From the NCBI RefSeq assembly GCF_019645875.1, contig NZ_CP081000.1:4092001-4156000 (forward strand): a stretch of DNA of 64,000 nt. Direction: 5' to 3'. Source of the stretch: Mycolicibacterium senegalense. Lineage in GTDB: Bacteria; Actinomycetota; Actinomycetes; Mycobacteriales; Mycobacteriaceae. The notes under the pieces were generated by a model. It saw nothing but the letters and a program-made list of their open reading frames with translations, did not search any database and had not been told where the DNA came from. A program made the position numbers and the translations under genes. Of this stretch, positions 16,275 through 24,569 are shown piece after piece; the first letter of the stretch is position 1; the number at the start of each line of letters is the position of its first letter.

Positions 16275-16444
16275 AGGCGTTTCTCTCAGGCTCGGGGCGA
16301 TGCCGCCAGCTCCTTAACTGTCACTTGATAGATAAGCCTCTCGGCATGTCCGAGCTGTCACCCGCATGTTTCGTTCGTGTAGCCGGCGGTAAGCATTGGG
16401 TTGCCGAATCCTCACCACACTCATCTGCTGTCACAATCGCCGAC

Positions 16445-17458
16445 ATGGCTGTGGCTGCTTTGGACGCCGCCTGCGGGCGCATTGCATCGGCAGGCGGCGA
16501 GAGCGATCTGGTGACCGCGGCCGCCGCCGCCCACGACGCGGTACGCACGGTGATCGATTCCCGCCCCGGGGCCGCATCGTTGGCGCAAGCATGGTCGGCG
16601 GTCGCCCGCGCCGCTTTGTCGACCGCAGCGCGCCTGGTGGCGCCCGGCATCCGCTGGTATGCCTCGGGCAGCGTCGGCCGAGGCGACGCGCTACCGGGAT
16701 CTGACCTGGAAACCGTGGCGGTGCGCGGCGATGACATCACATTGGAGTCAGCCCTGGCCCAGGCAGCACTCGCCCACGAACTGCTGGCCTGCTGCGGTTT
16801 CCGGGCCGATGACAACGGCGCGGTGGCCTCGCGCGTGCGGTTCAACCGGACGGCCCAAGAATGGGCCGCCGGCATCGGCCGGTGGGCGGCGGACCCCACG
16901 AGTGATCGGGGTGTGGTGATGATCGGGTTGCTGGCCGACGCCCGGGCCCTCGGTGACGGGCCCGACCTGCGCGACCAGGCCGGTATCGCCGTGCGGGCCC
17001 AGCCGCGGGCATTGGTTGCCATACTGCAGGACGCGACCTACCCGCGCGCCTACATCCCCTCCCGGTTGCGGGCCCTCACTTCCGGCGATGCCCGCATCGA
17101 CATCAAGCACGCCGCTGTCGACCCGGTGGTTCGGATCGCCCGCTGGGCCGCGCTCAGTTGTGGGTCCGACGCGCTGCCCACCGCAGAGCGGATCGGCGCG
17201 GCCGCCGGCACCCGCTACCTCGATCCCGACGACGCCCGAGTGCTCGCGAAATGCCACGCCATCGGATCCAGCATCCGTTGGCGGGTGCGAGCCGCCCGCT
17301 GGGATGCCAACTCCGAGGCCCCCGCCGATGAACACGTCGAACTGTCGAACCTCTCCCCGCAGGACCGCACGGCGCTGCGCAGCATCGGCCGTGAACTCAG
17401 CGGCGTACGGCGCAAACTCGACTATCTGGCATCAACCTCGACCTTCTCCACATGGTGA
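16445..17458 (+). CDS. DUF294-type nucleotidyltransferase-like protein
   Basis: A 337-residue protein with a nucleotidyltransferase core: SGSVGRGDALPGSDLE at residues 74-89 carries the GS...D.D pattern of PII-uridylyltransferase/GlnE-like enzymes. A second helical half (WAAGIGRWAADPTSDRGVVM onward) fits the DUF294 C-terminal substrate-binding region. Relatives usually have CBS or cyclic-nucleotide domains in front; none are here. ATG 16445 is chosen because bases 16325-16444 lose the third-position GC bias; ATG 16346 is an alternative. It overlaps the Fic gene by 7 bases. The target is unknown. Confidence 0.72.
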   Translation: MAVAALDAACGRIASAGGESDLVTAAAAAHDAVRTVIDSRPGAASLAQAWSAVARAALSTAARLVAPGIRWYASGSVGRGDALPGSDLETVAVRGDDITLESALAQAALAHELLACCGFRADDNGAVASRVRFNRTAQEWAAGIGRWAADPTSDRGVVMIGLLADARALGDGPDLRDQAGIAVRAQPRALVAILQDATYPRAYIPSRLRALTSGDARIDIKHAAVDPVVRIARWAALSCGSDALPTAERIGAAAGTRYLDPDDARVLAKCHAIGSSIRWRVRAARWDANSEAPADEHVELSNLSPQDRTALRSIGRELSGVRRKLDYLASTSTFSTW

Positions 17459-18327
17459 CCGACCCCGGTGAGGCCGGGCATCATGCCCTGGCCCAGACCG
17501 TCGCCGCCGAACGGCTCGAGGGCTGGCAGCCGACTGCCGAACAGATCGACTCCCTGACCGCATTGCTCACCGGCGCAGCGACGTACGGGGAATACCTCGG
17601 GCCGCATCTTCCCTCTCCCACCCCACCACCGCGGCGCCGGGTGTTCGCCCGCCGTCGTCCATATTTCATCCCAGGTACATCGGTGCTGCGCAACAACTTC
17701 GGTGTGCAGGATGCCGGCACGCTTGCGCAGCTGGAGTTCGTGGCGACCGCAGGCCGAATCCTCCAGGTCCACCTACGCCACCGGGACGCGGATCTGAACG
17801 TCCGGTCGCTGCATCAGCACGTGTTCGGCGACGTCTACGCGTGGGCAGGCGAGCCCCGTATCGTCGAACTACGCAAGGGCGACAGCGCGTTCGGGCCGTG
17901 TGCCCGCGTTCCCCACGCCTTGGAGGCACTGCACGTCGAGATCGGCCGGCTGTCCGAGGAAGGTCACGAGATCGACGACGGCACACTGTCCTACCGGCTG
18001 GCCCGAATCTATGCCGACTACAACCAGATCCATCCCTTTCGCGAAGGCAACGGACGCACCGGAACCCTGCTGCTGCACCTGCTCGCCGGCCGCGCCGGGC
18101 GACGATTGCATCTCGAGAGCATGTCGCGTGCCGAATGGATCACTGCGTCCCGGGACTCGATGCCATTCCGGCGCGATGGCCGGGCGGATCCGCGCCGGTT
18201 CGTAGCGGTGCTGCGCGGACGGCTATGCGCCCCTACGGATTCGGATCCGTCAGGTACCGCTGCACCGTCGGACCGATCCAGGCCACCAGATCATCGACAC
18301 TCGCCGACGCCATCGGCTCGATCTTGA
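17452..18327 (+). CDS. Fic-domain AMP transferase with N-terminal inhibitory-helix-like segment
   Basis: A 291-residue Fic protein. The catalytic motif HPFREGNGRTG begins at His194 and is complete, and a flap region (GEPRIVELRKGDSAFG) precedes it, so it should transfer AMP or another nucleotide phosphate to a protein hydroxyl. Residues 12-45 resemble VbhA-type antitoxin helices. The S/T-xxx-E-G inhibitory motif appears as A19-ERL-E23-G24, with the Glu kept but Ser replaced by Ala, so it may be self-inhibited. The last 30 residues are Ser/Pro/Arg-rich and overlap the opposing TetR gene by 95 bases. It is co-transcribed with the DUF294 gene. Confidence 0.85.
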   Translation: MVTDPGEAGHHALAQTVAAERLEGWQPTAEQIDSLTALLTGAATYGEYLGPHLPSPTPPPRRRVFARRRPYFIPGTSVLRNNFGVQDAGTLAQLEFVATAGRILQVHLRHRDADLNVRSLHQHVFGDVYAWAGEPRIVELRKGDSAFGPCARVPHALEALHVEIGRLSEEGHEIDDGTLSYRLARIYADYNQIHPFREGNGRTGTLLLHLLAGRAGRRLHLESMSRAEWITASRDSMPFRRDGRADPRRFVAVLRGRLCAPTDSDPSGTAAPSDRSRPPDHRHSPTPSARS

Positions 18328-18832
18328 GCTGATACCTCGCGAACGCCAGACCGACCAGATGCACGGTCACCAACTCGACCCTCAGTTCGGCGTCGTCAAC
18401 ACCGAATTCGGTGGCGATGCGGGCGGCGACCGGGCCGGCAAGCGAATCATGTAACAGCTTGCGCGCCAACGGTTGCACCGCTGCCGAGCGGAACACGGTG
18501 AGCAGTGGATCGAACGATGCTCCCTGGTCCCATCGCGCGATGACGTCGCGGACCAGCCGGGCGCCGATGTCGTGGCCGCCCTCGTCGAGCAACAGCGCCA
18601 ATTGATGCAGGGGATGCTGCGGGGTATCGAGCACCGCAGCGTTGAACAGACCCTCCTTGTTGCCGAAGTGGTAGTAGACCATCGCAACGTCGACGCCGGC
18701 GTCGGCGGCGATACCTCGCACGGTCGCCCGCTCGTAGCCGTCACGCATGAAGTGCTCGCGCGCGGCGTCGACGATCCGCTGCTTGTTCTGCTGACCCGTG
18801 CGCCACCGACCACTACGTCCGGTCTCCGACAT
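18233..18832 (-). CDS. TetR-family regulator
   Basis: A 199-residue TetR protein with HTH ATVRGIAADAGVDVAMVYYHF (residues 37-57) and a TetR_C-type ligand domain (LLTVFRSAAVQPLARKLL). It is divergent from the ICMT-like gene. The 89-base intergenic space holds two related palindromes, one near each start codon. Its 3' end overlaps that of the Fic gene by 95 bases on the other strand. Confidence 0.85.
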   Translation of the reverse strand: MSETGRSGRWRTGQQNKQRIVDAAREHFMRDGYERATVRGIAADAGVDVAMVYYHFGNKEGLFNAAVLDTPQHPLHQLALLLDEGGHDIGARLVRDVIARWDQGASFDPLLTVFRSAAVQPLARKLLHDSLAGPVAARIATEFGVDDAELRVELVTVHLVGLAFARYQLKIEPMASASVDDLVAWIGPTVQRYLTDPNP

Positions 18833-18847
18833 GGGCCGAAGTTTAGT

Positions 18848-18861
18848 TCAACAGCTGTTGA
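18848..18861. promoter_or_regulatory. TetR operator-like palindrome (copy 1)
   Basis: TCAACAGCTGTTGA is a perfect 14-base palindrome ending 16 bases before the TetR start codon. The same core (TTCAACAGC-N-GTTGA) recurs at 18891-18908. The pairing indicates a regulator that binds both sides of the divergent region. Confidence 0.6.
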
Positions 18862-18890
18862 CCTTTTCGGAAGTCGGAGCGTAGCGTTTT

Positions 18891-18908
18891 CTTCAACAGC
18901 AGTTGAAG
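18891..18908. promoter_or_regulatory. TetR operator-like palindrome (copy 2)
   Basis: CTTCAACAGCAGTTGAAG has 7-base arms around AGCA and lies 13 bases upstream of the methyltransferase start, next to its AAAGGAG ribosome-binding site. It is the second copy of the 18848-18861 palindrome. Binding here would block transcription of the methyltransferase gene. Confidence 0.6.
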
Positions 18909-18921
18909 AAAGGAGCACGAC

Positions 18922-19446
18922 ATGTCGCAACGGCGACTCTGGTGGCGACACACCATCTCGGTGCTGATCGCACCGGCAACGATGACGATCTTCATTCCGG
19001 CGCTGATCATCTGGTCTACCGGCGCGAAAGCCCCCGATCTGACCACGGTTTCGGGTGCGCTGCTCGCCATCGCCGGCGCAGCGTTGATCGCGTTCGGGCT
19101 GTGGTTCCTCGTGTGGACAGTGATCCTGTTCGACCGCATCGGCAAGGGCGCACTGGCCATCGGCTCCCCGGTCAACCTGGTGGTGGAGGGGCCCTACCGG
19201 CACGTGCGCAACCCGATGATGACCGCCGTCTTCTGCATCCAGCTCGGGACCGCGGTCGCTATGGCTTCACCCTGGCTGTTCGGCTGGTTCGCGCTGTTCT
19301 GCACGCTGACCTTGATCGCGATCCCGGTCTTCGAGGAACCTCACCTGCGCCGACGATTCGGCACCGAGTACGACGAGTTCCGGCGCAACGTGCCACGGTG
19401 GATCCCGCGCAGGACCGCCTGGGTTCCCAAGTACGCCGAGACCTGA
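18922..19446 (+). CDS. Isoprenylcysteine carboxyl-methyltransferase-like membrane protein
   Basis: A 174-residue integral membrane protein with four to five hydrophobic segments. The C-terminal half has the ICMT/phospholipid-methyltransferase signature: EGPYRHVRNPMM, then FEEPHLRRRFGTEYDEF and NVPRWIP. Such proteins bind S-adenosylmethionine at the membrane. Bacterial members have no proven substrate, so a lipid or small-molecule methylation role is only inferred. A strong AAAGGAG precedes the ATG. It is the probable target of the divergent TetR. Confidence 0.82.
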   Translation: MSQRRLWWRHTISVLIAPATMTIFIPALIIWSTGAKAPDLTTVSGALLAIAGAALIAFGLWFLVWTVILFDRIGKGALAIGSPVNLVVEGPYRHVRNPMMTAVFCIQLGTAVAMASPWLFGWFALFCTLTLIAIPVFEEPHLRRRFGTEYDEFRRNVPRWIPRRTAWVPKYAET

Positions 19447-19526
19447 CGCCCGGGCGCCTTTCGCATCACCATGCGTGGATCTCTTCAGGCAGGTCAGACT
19501 GGGGTGGACACTCGCAGCGGCTCTCG

Positions 19527-19542
19527 CCCGGGATTACCCGGG
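19527..19542 (+). other. GC-rich hairpin in the leader of the LLM genes
   Basis: CCCGGG-ATTA-CCCGGG can form a 6-bp stem with a 4-base loop, flanked by further partly complementary bases (CTCG and TGAG). It lies in the 146-base gap upstream of two flavin-monooxygenase genes. It could be a terminator for the methyltransferase gene or part of a structured leader; no known riboswitch consensus was recognised. Confidence 0.35.
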
Positions 19543-19592
19543 TGTGAGCTCGCGTTGTCGCCAGAGACCGCGACTGAAAGTGAGAACCGTCG

Positions 19593-20753
19593 ATGGGCAC
19601 CCCACTGCACCTCGCCGTCGCACTCGATGGCACCGGCTGGCACCCGGCTTCCTGGCGCGAGCCGTCTGCCCGCCCCGCCGAAACCCTCTCCCCGCGGTAC
19701 TGGACCGACCTGATCGGCCAAGCCGAACGCGGCCTGCTGGATTTCGTCACCATCGAAGACGGGCTGACCTTGCAGTCCGACCACCCGTTCCGTCCCGATG
19801 ACCGCACCGATCGGCTGCGCGGGCGCCTCGACGCGATGCTGATCGCCTCCCGTGTCGCACCCCGTACCCGCCACATCGGCCTGGTTCCCACCGTCATCAC
19901 CACCCACACCGAGCCGTTCCATACCTCCAAGGCCATCGCCACCCTCGACTACGTGAGCACCGGCCGGGCCGGGGTCCGGGTCCAGGTGTCCTCGCGCCGG
20001 GATGCCGCGGCCCACTTCGGCCGACGCGAACTGCCGCAGGACCGAGCCGCACTCACCGCCGAATTGTTCGGTGAGGCCGCCGATTACGTGGAAGTGCTGC
20101 GCCGGTTGTGGGACAGCTGGGAGGACGACGCCGAGATCCGCGACGTGGCCACCGGACGGTTCATCGACCGAAACAAGCTGCACTACATCGATTTCGAGGG
20201 TGCGTCGTTCTCGGTCAAAGGACCGTCGATCACCCCGCGGCCGCCGCAGGGCCAACCCATCGTGGCCGCACTCGGCCACGTCGACCCCGCCTACCAGCTC
20301 ATCGCGGGCAGCACCGACGTCGGCTTCGTCACCCCACACAGCCCCGACGAGGTCACCGCCCTGGTCGACACGATTGGCGCGCTCCGGCCCACCGATGCCG
20401 CCGCGGTACGCGTTTTCGCCGACCTGGTGGTGTTCCTCGACGACACCCTCGGCGCGGCGCGCGCTCGGAAAGACCGCCTCGACGAACTCGCCGGTACCGA
20501 ATACCGCAGTGATGCTGAGGTTTTCGCCGGCACCGCAGGACAGTTGGCCGACCTGTTGCAGGCCTGGCACACTGCCGGCGCCACCGGCTTCCGGTTGCGG
20601 CCGGCTTCCCTACCGCACGATCTGCAGCAGATCACCGACGTGCTGGTCCCAGACTTGCAGCACCGCGGCCTGTTCCGCGATTCCTACGAGGCCTCCACCC
20701 TGCGCGGCCTGCTGGGTCTGGCCCGGCCCGCCAATCGTTACACGACCGTCTGA
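19593..20753 (+). CDS. LLM-class flavin-dependent oxidoreductase
   Basis: A 386-residue luciferase-like TIM-barrel protein. N-terminal LAVALDGTGWHPASW, the YWTDLIGQAERGLLDFVTIED stretch (split about residues 35-55) and HIGLVPTVITTHTEPFHTSKA are typical of LLM enzymes that use FMNH2 from a separate reductase to oxidise sulfur, nitrogen or carbon compounds. It is followed after 18 bases by a second, longer LLM gene, so the two form an operon. No flavin reductase gene is adjacent. Substrate is unknown; sulfur-source use (SsuD/DszA-like) is a reasonable inference. Confidence 0.85.
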   Translation: MGTPLHLAVALDGTGWHPASWREPSARPAETLSPRYWTDLIGQAERGLLDFVTIEDGLTLQSDHPFRPDDRTDRLRGRLDAMLIASRVAPRTRHIGLVPTVITTHTEPFHTSKAIATLDYVSTGRAGVRVQVSSRRDAAAHFGRRELPQDRAALTAELFGEAADYVEVLRRLWDSWEDDAEIRDVATGRFIDRNKLHYIDFEGASFSVKGPSITPRPPQGQPIVAALGHVDPAYQLIAGSTDVGFVTPHSPDEVTALVDTIGALRPTDAAAVRVFADLVVFLDDTLGAARARKDRLDELAGTEYRSDAEVFAGTAGQLADLLQAWHTAGATGFRLRPASLPHDLQQITDVLVPDLQHRGLFRDSYEASTLRGLLGLARPANRYTTV

Positions 20754-20771
20754 AATCGACAGGACACGCCC

Positions 20772-22148
20772 ATGAGCAAGCCCGTCAAGCAGATTCATCT
20801 GGCCGCGCACTTCCCCGGGGTGAACAACACCACGGTGTGGAGCGACCCCGAATCGGGCAGCCACATCGAGTTCGACTCGTTCGTCCGGTTCGCACAGACT
20901 GCTGAGCGCGGCAAGTTCGACTTCATGTTTCTGGCCGAGGGACTGCGGTTACGCGAACAGGGCGGCCACATCTACGACCTCGACGTGGTGGGACGTCCGG
21001 ACACCTTCACCGTGCTCGCAGCGCTGGCCGCGGTGACCGAGCGGCTCGGCCTCACCGGCACGATCAACTCCACCTTCAACGAACCCTATGAGGTGGCACG
21101 GCAATTCGCCTCGCTCGACCACCTCTCTGAAGGCCGGGCCGCGTGGAACGTCGTCACCTCGTGGGACGCCTTCACCGGAGAGAACTTCCGCCGCGGCGGC
21201 TTCCTGCCGGAGAACCAGCGCTACGAGCGGGCCGAGAGCTTCCTGGCCGCCGCCCACACCCTGTTCGACTCGTGGCGGGGCTACGAGATCGTCGCAGACA
21301 AAAAGGCGGGCGTGTTCCTGTCCGATCCCACTGCCGGCGAGTTCTGCTACCACAACGATCATTTCGACATCAGCGGTCGGTTCAACGTCCCGCGCAGCCC
21401 CCAGGGCCGCCCGGTGATTTTCCAGGCCGGAGACTCCGACCGCGGGCGCGAGTTCGCCGCCGCAGCTGCCGATGCCATCTTCTCCCGATACGGGACGCTG
21501 GAGGACGGCCAGAAGTTCTATGCCGACGTCAAAGGCCGCCTGGCCAAATACGGCCGCCGTCACGACGAGTTGCTGATCCTGCCGGCAGCCACCTTCGTTC
21601 TCGGGGACACCGACGACGAGGCTGCCGAGTTGGCCCACGAGGTGCGGCTGGCCCAGGTCTCCCCCGCCACTGCGATCAAGTTTCTCGAACAACTATGGAA
21701 TCGTGACCTAACCGATCACGATCCGGACGGGCCGTTGCCCACCGTCGACCCGCTGGTCGGGGAGAACACCATCGCCAAGGGCCGGGCCAGCGTGCGGATC
21801 CACCGAGACCCGATCGCCGTGGCCAACGAGTGGCGCGCCAAGGCCGAGGCGGAGAACCTGACCACCCGGGAACTCATCATCGAGGTCACCGGGAGGCAGA
21901 ACTTCGTCGGCTCCGCCGCCACGATCGCCGAATCCATCATCCATCTCGTGCAATCCGACGCCAGCGACGGGTTCATCCTGGTCCCCCACGTCACCCCGGG
22001 CGGGCTCGACCCATTCGTCGATCGCGTGGTACCGCTGCTGCAAGAGCGCGGCGTGTTCCGCACCGACTACGAGGGGACCACGCTGCGCGAGCATCTGGGT
22101 CTGGCTCTGCCTCGGCCGCATGAAGAACGCACCGCGGCAACGGGATAG
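20772..22148 (+). CDS. NtaA/SnaA/DszA-family FMN-dependent monooxygenase
   Basis: A 458-residue long-chain LLM enzyme of the nitrilotriacetate/pristinamycin/dibenzothiophene-sulfone monooxygenase group. It shows IHLAAHFPGVNNTTVW at the N-terminus, LAEGLRLREQGG, SEGRAAWNVVTSWD (the group hallmark), RSPQGRPVIFQAGDSDRGRE and DGFILVPHVTPGGLDPFV. It oxidises a small molecule with FMNH2 and O2 in the cytosol. It is co-directional with the LLM gene in front. Its stop lies two bases from that of the convergent PTH2-like gene. Confidence 0.88.
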   Translation: MSKPVKQIHLAAHFPGVNNTTVWSDPESGSHIEFDSFVRFAQTAERGKFDFMFLAEGLRLREQGGHIYDLDVVGRPDTFTVLAALAAVTERLGLTGTINSTFNEPYEVARQFASLDHLSEGRAAWNVVTSWDAFTGENFRRGGFLPENQRYERAESFLAAAHTLFDSWRGYEIVADKKAGVFLSDPTAGEFCYHNDHFDISGRFNVPRSPQGRPVIFQAGDSDRGREFAAAAADAIFSRYGTLEDGQKFYADVKGRLAKYGRRHDELLILPAATFVLGDTDDEAAELAHEVRLAQVSPATAIKFLEQLWNRDLTDHDPDGPLPTVDPLVGENTIAKGRASVRIHRDPIAVANEWRAKAEAENLTTRELIIEVTGRQNFVGSAATIAESIIHLVQSDASDGFILVPHVTPGGLDPFVDRVVPLLQERGVFRTDYEGTTLREHLGLALPRPHEERTAATG

Positions 22149-22150
22149 GA

Positions 22151-22456
22151 CTATTCGGACACGTCGGGGTCGGCGCGCTCCTTGTACTCCCAGCTCGCCC
22201 CTGCGGTCAACGTGCCGGGTTCCAGCTCGGTGCGGCCGGCGTCGCGGACATGCACGGTCTGCGCGAGGATCTCGTCGGGCTTGCCGCCGATCACGATGAC
22301 CGGGTGCTCGTATTCGATGCCGTAGAGCTTGAGCGCGGCATGTACCGCGTGCGCCGCGGCCTTACCGCGCGACATCTTGGCGTTCGAATTGACCCTGATC
22401 ACCAGCCGGCGTTCCGGCGCTTCAGCGCCCTCGGCGTCTTCGGCATCCATGACCAT
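22151..22456 (-). CDS. PTH2-like peptidyl-tRNA hydrolase family protein
   Basis: About 101 residues with the PTH2 fold signature RVNSNAKMSRGKAAAHAVHA and HPVIVIGGKPDEILAQ. Family members release peptides from peptidyl-tRNA, although bacterial copies such as this may have other roles beside the essential Pth1. ATG 22456 is used; ATG 22450 and ATG 22480 are also in frame, and no clear ribosome-binding site separates them. It is divergent from the HNH gene. Confidence 0.75.
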   Translation of the reverse strand: MVMDAEDAEGAEAPERRLVIRVNSNAKMSRGKAAAHAVHAALKLYGIEYEHPVIVIGGKPDEILAQTVHVRDAGRTELEPGTLTAGASWEYKERADPDVSE

Positions 22457-22518
22457 CAGCCTAAGGCCACCATGTTGCACAACCCGAACTTGTCGTACCT
22501 CTCTGCTTTGATGGTGTC

Positions 22519-23786
22519 ATGTCTTCGGGCGCAGCTTCTTTCACGGGTGGGGTGAGCCCAGTGCAGCGGCTGGAAACGTTGTTCGACGAGATCGCCGAGC
22601 TGACCGGTCAACGCAACGCGATCGACGCACGCATCGTGGAGATCGTCGCCGAGATGCTTCGCGACGAACTGTGCGGCGCCACCGGCGCCCGCTCCATCCA
22701 AGCGGTGGTGGCCTGGAAAACCGGCATCGCTCCACGCAACGCCGAAACCGTCGTGGCCGTCGCACGTCGACTCGAAGAATTCCCCCGCTGCGCGCAGGGG
22801 ATGCGCGAAGGCCGGCTGTCCCTGGATCAGGTCGGGGTGATCGCCGAAAAAGCCGCCGACGGCTCCGATGAGCACTACGCCGAGTTGGCCGCCGTCGCCA
22901 CCGTCCGCCAGTTGCGTACTGCGGTCAAGCTGGAACCACGCCCCGCACCCGAAACCCGGCCCGAACCGGAGCGTTCGATCACCAAGAACGTGGAGGACGA
23001 GTACACAACCTGGCGAATCCGGTTGCCGCGGTTGGACGCGGCGAAATTCGACACCGCACTGCAGTCGCACCACGATGCGGTGATCGCCGACTGGAAACGC
23101 GACCACGACACCGACGGTGAACCGGCGTCGGATCAGGCACCGCCGTTTCCCAACCTGGTGGATGTGTTCATGAGCTTGGTCGAGGCGGGCTGGACGTCGA
23201 GACGGTACGCCGCCCGCACGGGCAGCACACTGCTGTGGCCGTACATGTCGACCTGGACAAAGACGGTGACAAACCAGTCGCCGCAATGCATCTGGGGCCG
23301 CTGCTCACCGAGGACGAACGACGCTACCTACTGTGCGATGCCACCTGTGAGGCCTGGTTCGAACGCCGCGGCCAGGTGATCGGCGCAGGCCGCACCACCC
23401 GCACCATCAGCCGCCGCCTCCGCCGGGCACTCGAACACCGCGACCGGTGCTGCGTGGTCCCGGGCTGCGGATCCACCCGTGGATTGCACGCCCATCACAT
23501 CGCGCACTGGGAAGACGGCGGTCCGACCGAACTCGACAACCTCGTGCTGGTGTGTCCGTTTCACCACCGGTTGCACCACCGGGGCGGCATCACGATCACT
23601 GGCCCCGCCGACCGGCTCGTGGTCACCGACCAAACCGGCAAACGGTTGCTGGGCGGGTCGCTGGCCCGTCCACCCACGGCACCCCCACCCGATGTCCCGC
23701 CGTGCCCCGGACCTACCGGTGAGCGCGCTGACTGGTGGTGGTACCAACCGTTCCAACCCAAACCACCACCGCCTAGAGCCGCTTAG
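22519..23786 (+). pseudogene. DUF222/HNH endonuclease of the 13E12 family, broken by a frameshift
   Basis: Two frames cover one gene. The first, from ATG 22519, contains the DUF222 region (ARSIQAVVAWKTGIAP, LSLDQVGVIAEKAADG) and reads FMSLVEAGW before losing homology. The second frame supplies RRPHGQHTAVAVHVDLDK, then the HNH module (CCVVPGCGSTRGLHAHHIAH and CPFHHRLHH). Adding one G near 23191-23193 restores GWDVETVRRPHG, so a single-base deletion (or base-call error) is the simplest cause. The repaired protein would have about 422 residues. The family is repeated in mycobacterial genomes and often linked to SOS control or mobile sequences. Confidence 0.85.
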
Positions 23787-23797
23787 CCAAGGGCCCG

Positions 23798-24490
23798 TCA
23801 CGGCTCGTCGGAAACCACTTCCCGCAGGAACTCTCCGCCATGGATCGCGGCCAGCAGTGAATTCTCCGACGTGCGATTCGCGGTGAACAGCAGCTCGTCA
23901 CCGGCTTCGAGCACGTCGTCCGGCTTGGGAAAGCGCACCTTGTTGCCCCGGACGACGGTGACCAATGCGGTGTCGACCGGCAGGTCCAAGCGGTCCACCC
24001 GCTGACCCACCACCGGGTTGTCTTCCGGCAAGGTGAGTTTGGTCAGCTCCACCCGCCCTCCGCGCAGTGTCATCAACCGCACCAGGTGCCCGACGTCGAT
24101 GGCTCCCTCGATGCCGGCCACCAACGAACCGGGTGTCGACACCGCGACATCGATGCCCCAGTCCTGACCGAACAACCATTGATTGCGGATGTCGTTGATC
24201 CGGGCGACTACCCGCGGTACACCGAATTCCGACTTGGCCAGCAATCCGACCACCAGGTTGGACTTGTCATCACCCGTTGCCGCGATCAGCACGTCGGCGG
24301 TTTCGATTCCGGCGTCCTCCATCGCGGAGAGTTCGCACGCGTCGGCCAGCAACCAGTCGGCGCCCGGCACGGTGTGCGGCTCATAGCGCCTTTGCAACTG
24401 TTCGATCAGCAAGACCTTGTGGCCGTTGTCGAGCAACTCACGCGCGACGGACCGACCCACGTTGCCCGCTCCGGCGACCACTACTCGCAT
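23798..24490 (-). CDS. TrkA-type potassium channel/transporter regulatory protein
   Basis: About 230 residues with an N-terminal RCK/TrkA-N Rossmann fold (MRVVVAGAGNVGRSVAREL, acidic end LLIE) and a C-terminal TrkA-C domain (VVGQRVDRLDLPVDTALVTV). It resembles mycobacterial CeoC. Such subunits bind NAD(H) or nucleotides and gate K+ transport. ATG 24490 matches the start of homologues; GTG 24505 would add five residues. The divergent neighbour is a cation/proton antiporter that itself ends in a TrkA-C domain, so the two probably belong to one K+ homeostasis module. The usual CeoB partner is not in the window. Confidence 0.82.
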   Translation of the reverse strand: MRVVVAGAGNVGRSVARELLDNGHKVLLIEQLQRRYEPHTVPGADWLLADACELSAMEDAGIETADVLIAATGDDKSNLVVGLLAKSEFGVPRVVARINDIRNQWLFGQDWGIDVAVSTPGSLVAGIEGAIDVGHLVRLMTLRGGRVELTKLTLPEDNPVVGQRVDRLDLPVDTALVTVVRGNKVRFPKPDDVLEAGDELLFTANRTSENSLLAAIHGGEFLREVVSDEP

Positions 24491-24569
24491 GTTCCGTTCC
24501 GCCACTCAGCCATTTTCGCCTATTCGCATGGCCCACTCACGACCCTTCGCCCTGATTAACTAACTCTCG

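Noticed and set aside
16275..16444. Possible guanidine-I riboswitch in the leader of the permease operon
   Set aside because: The leader was read on the minus strand for the conserved TAGGGTTCCG and GGTCCGAGAG blocks. Only a partial CCGAGAGG and GCCTGAGAGA occur, and the latter serves as the ribosome-binding region. There is no convincing paired structure by eye; a covariance search would decide.
22480..22518. LexA box upstream of the HNH gene
   Set aside because: CCGAACTTGTCGTACC has one good half (CGAAC) but no matching GTTCG half, unlike the near-perfect site at 28995-29010.
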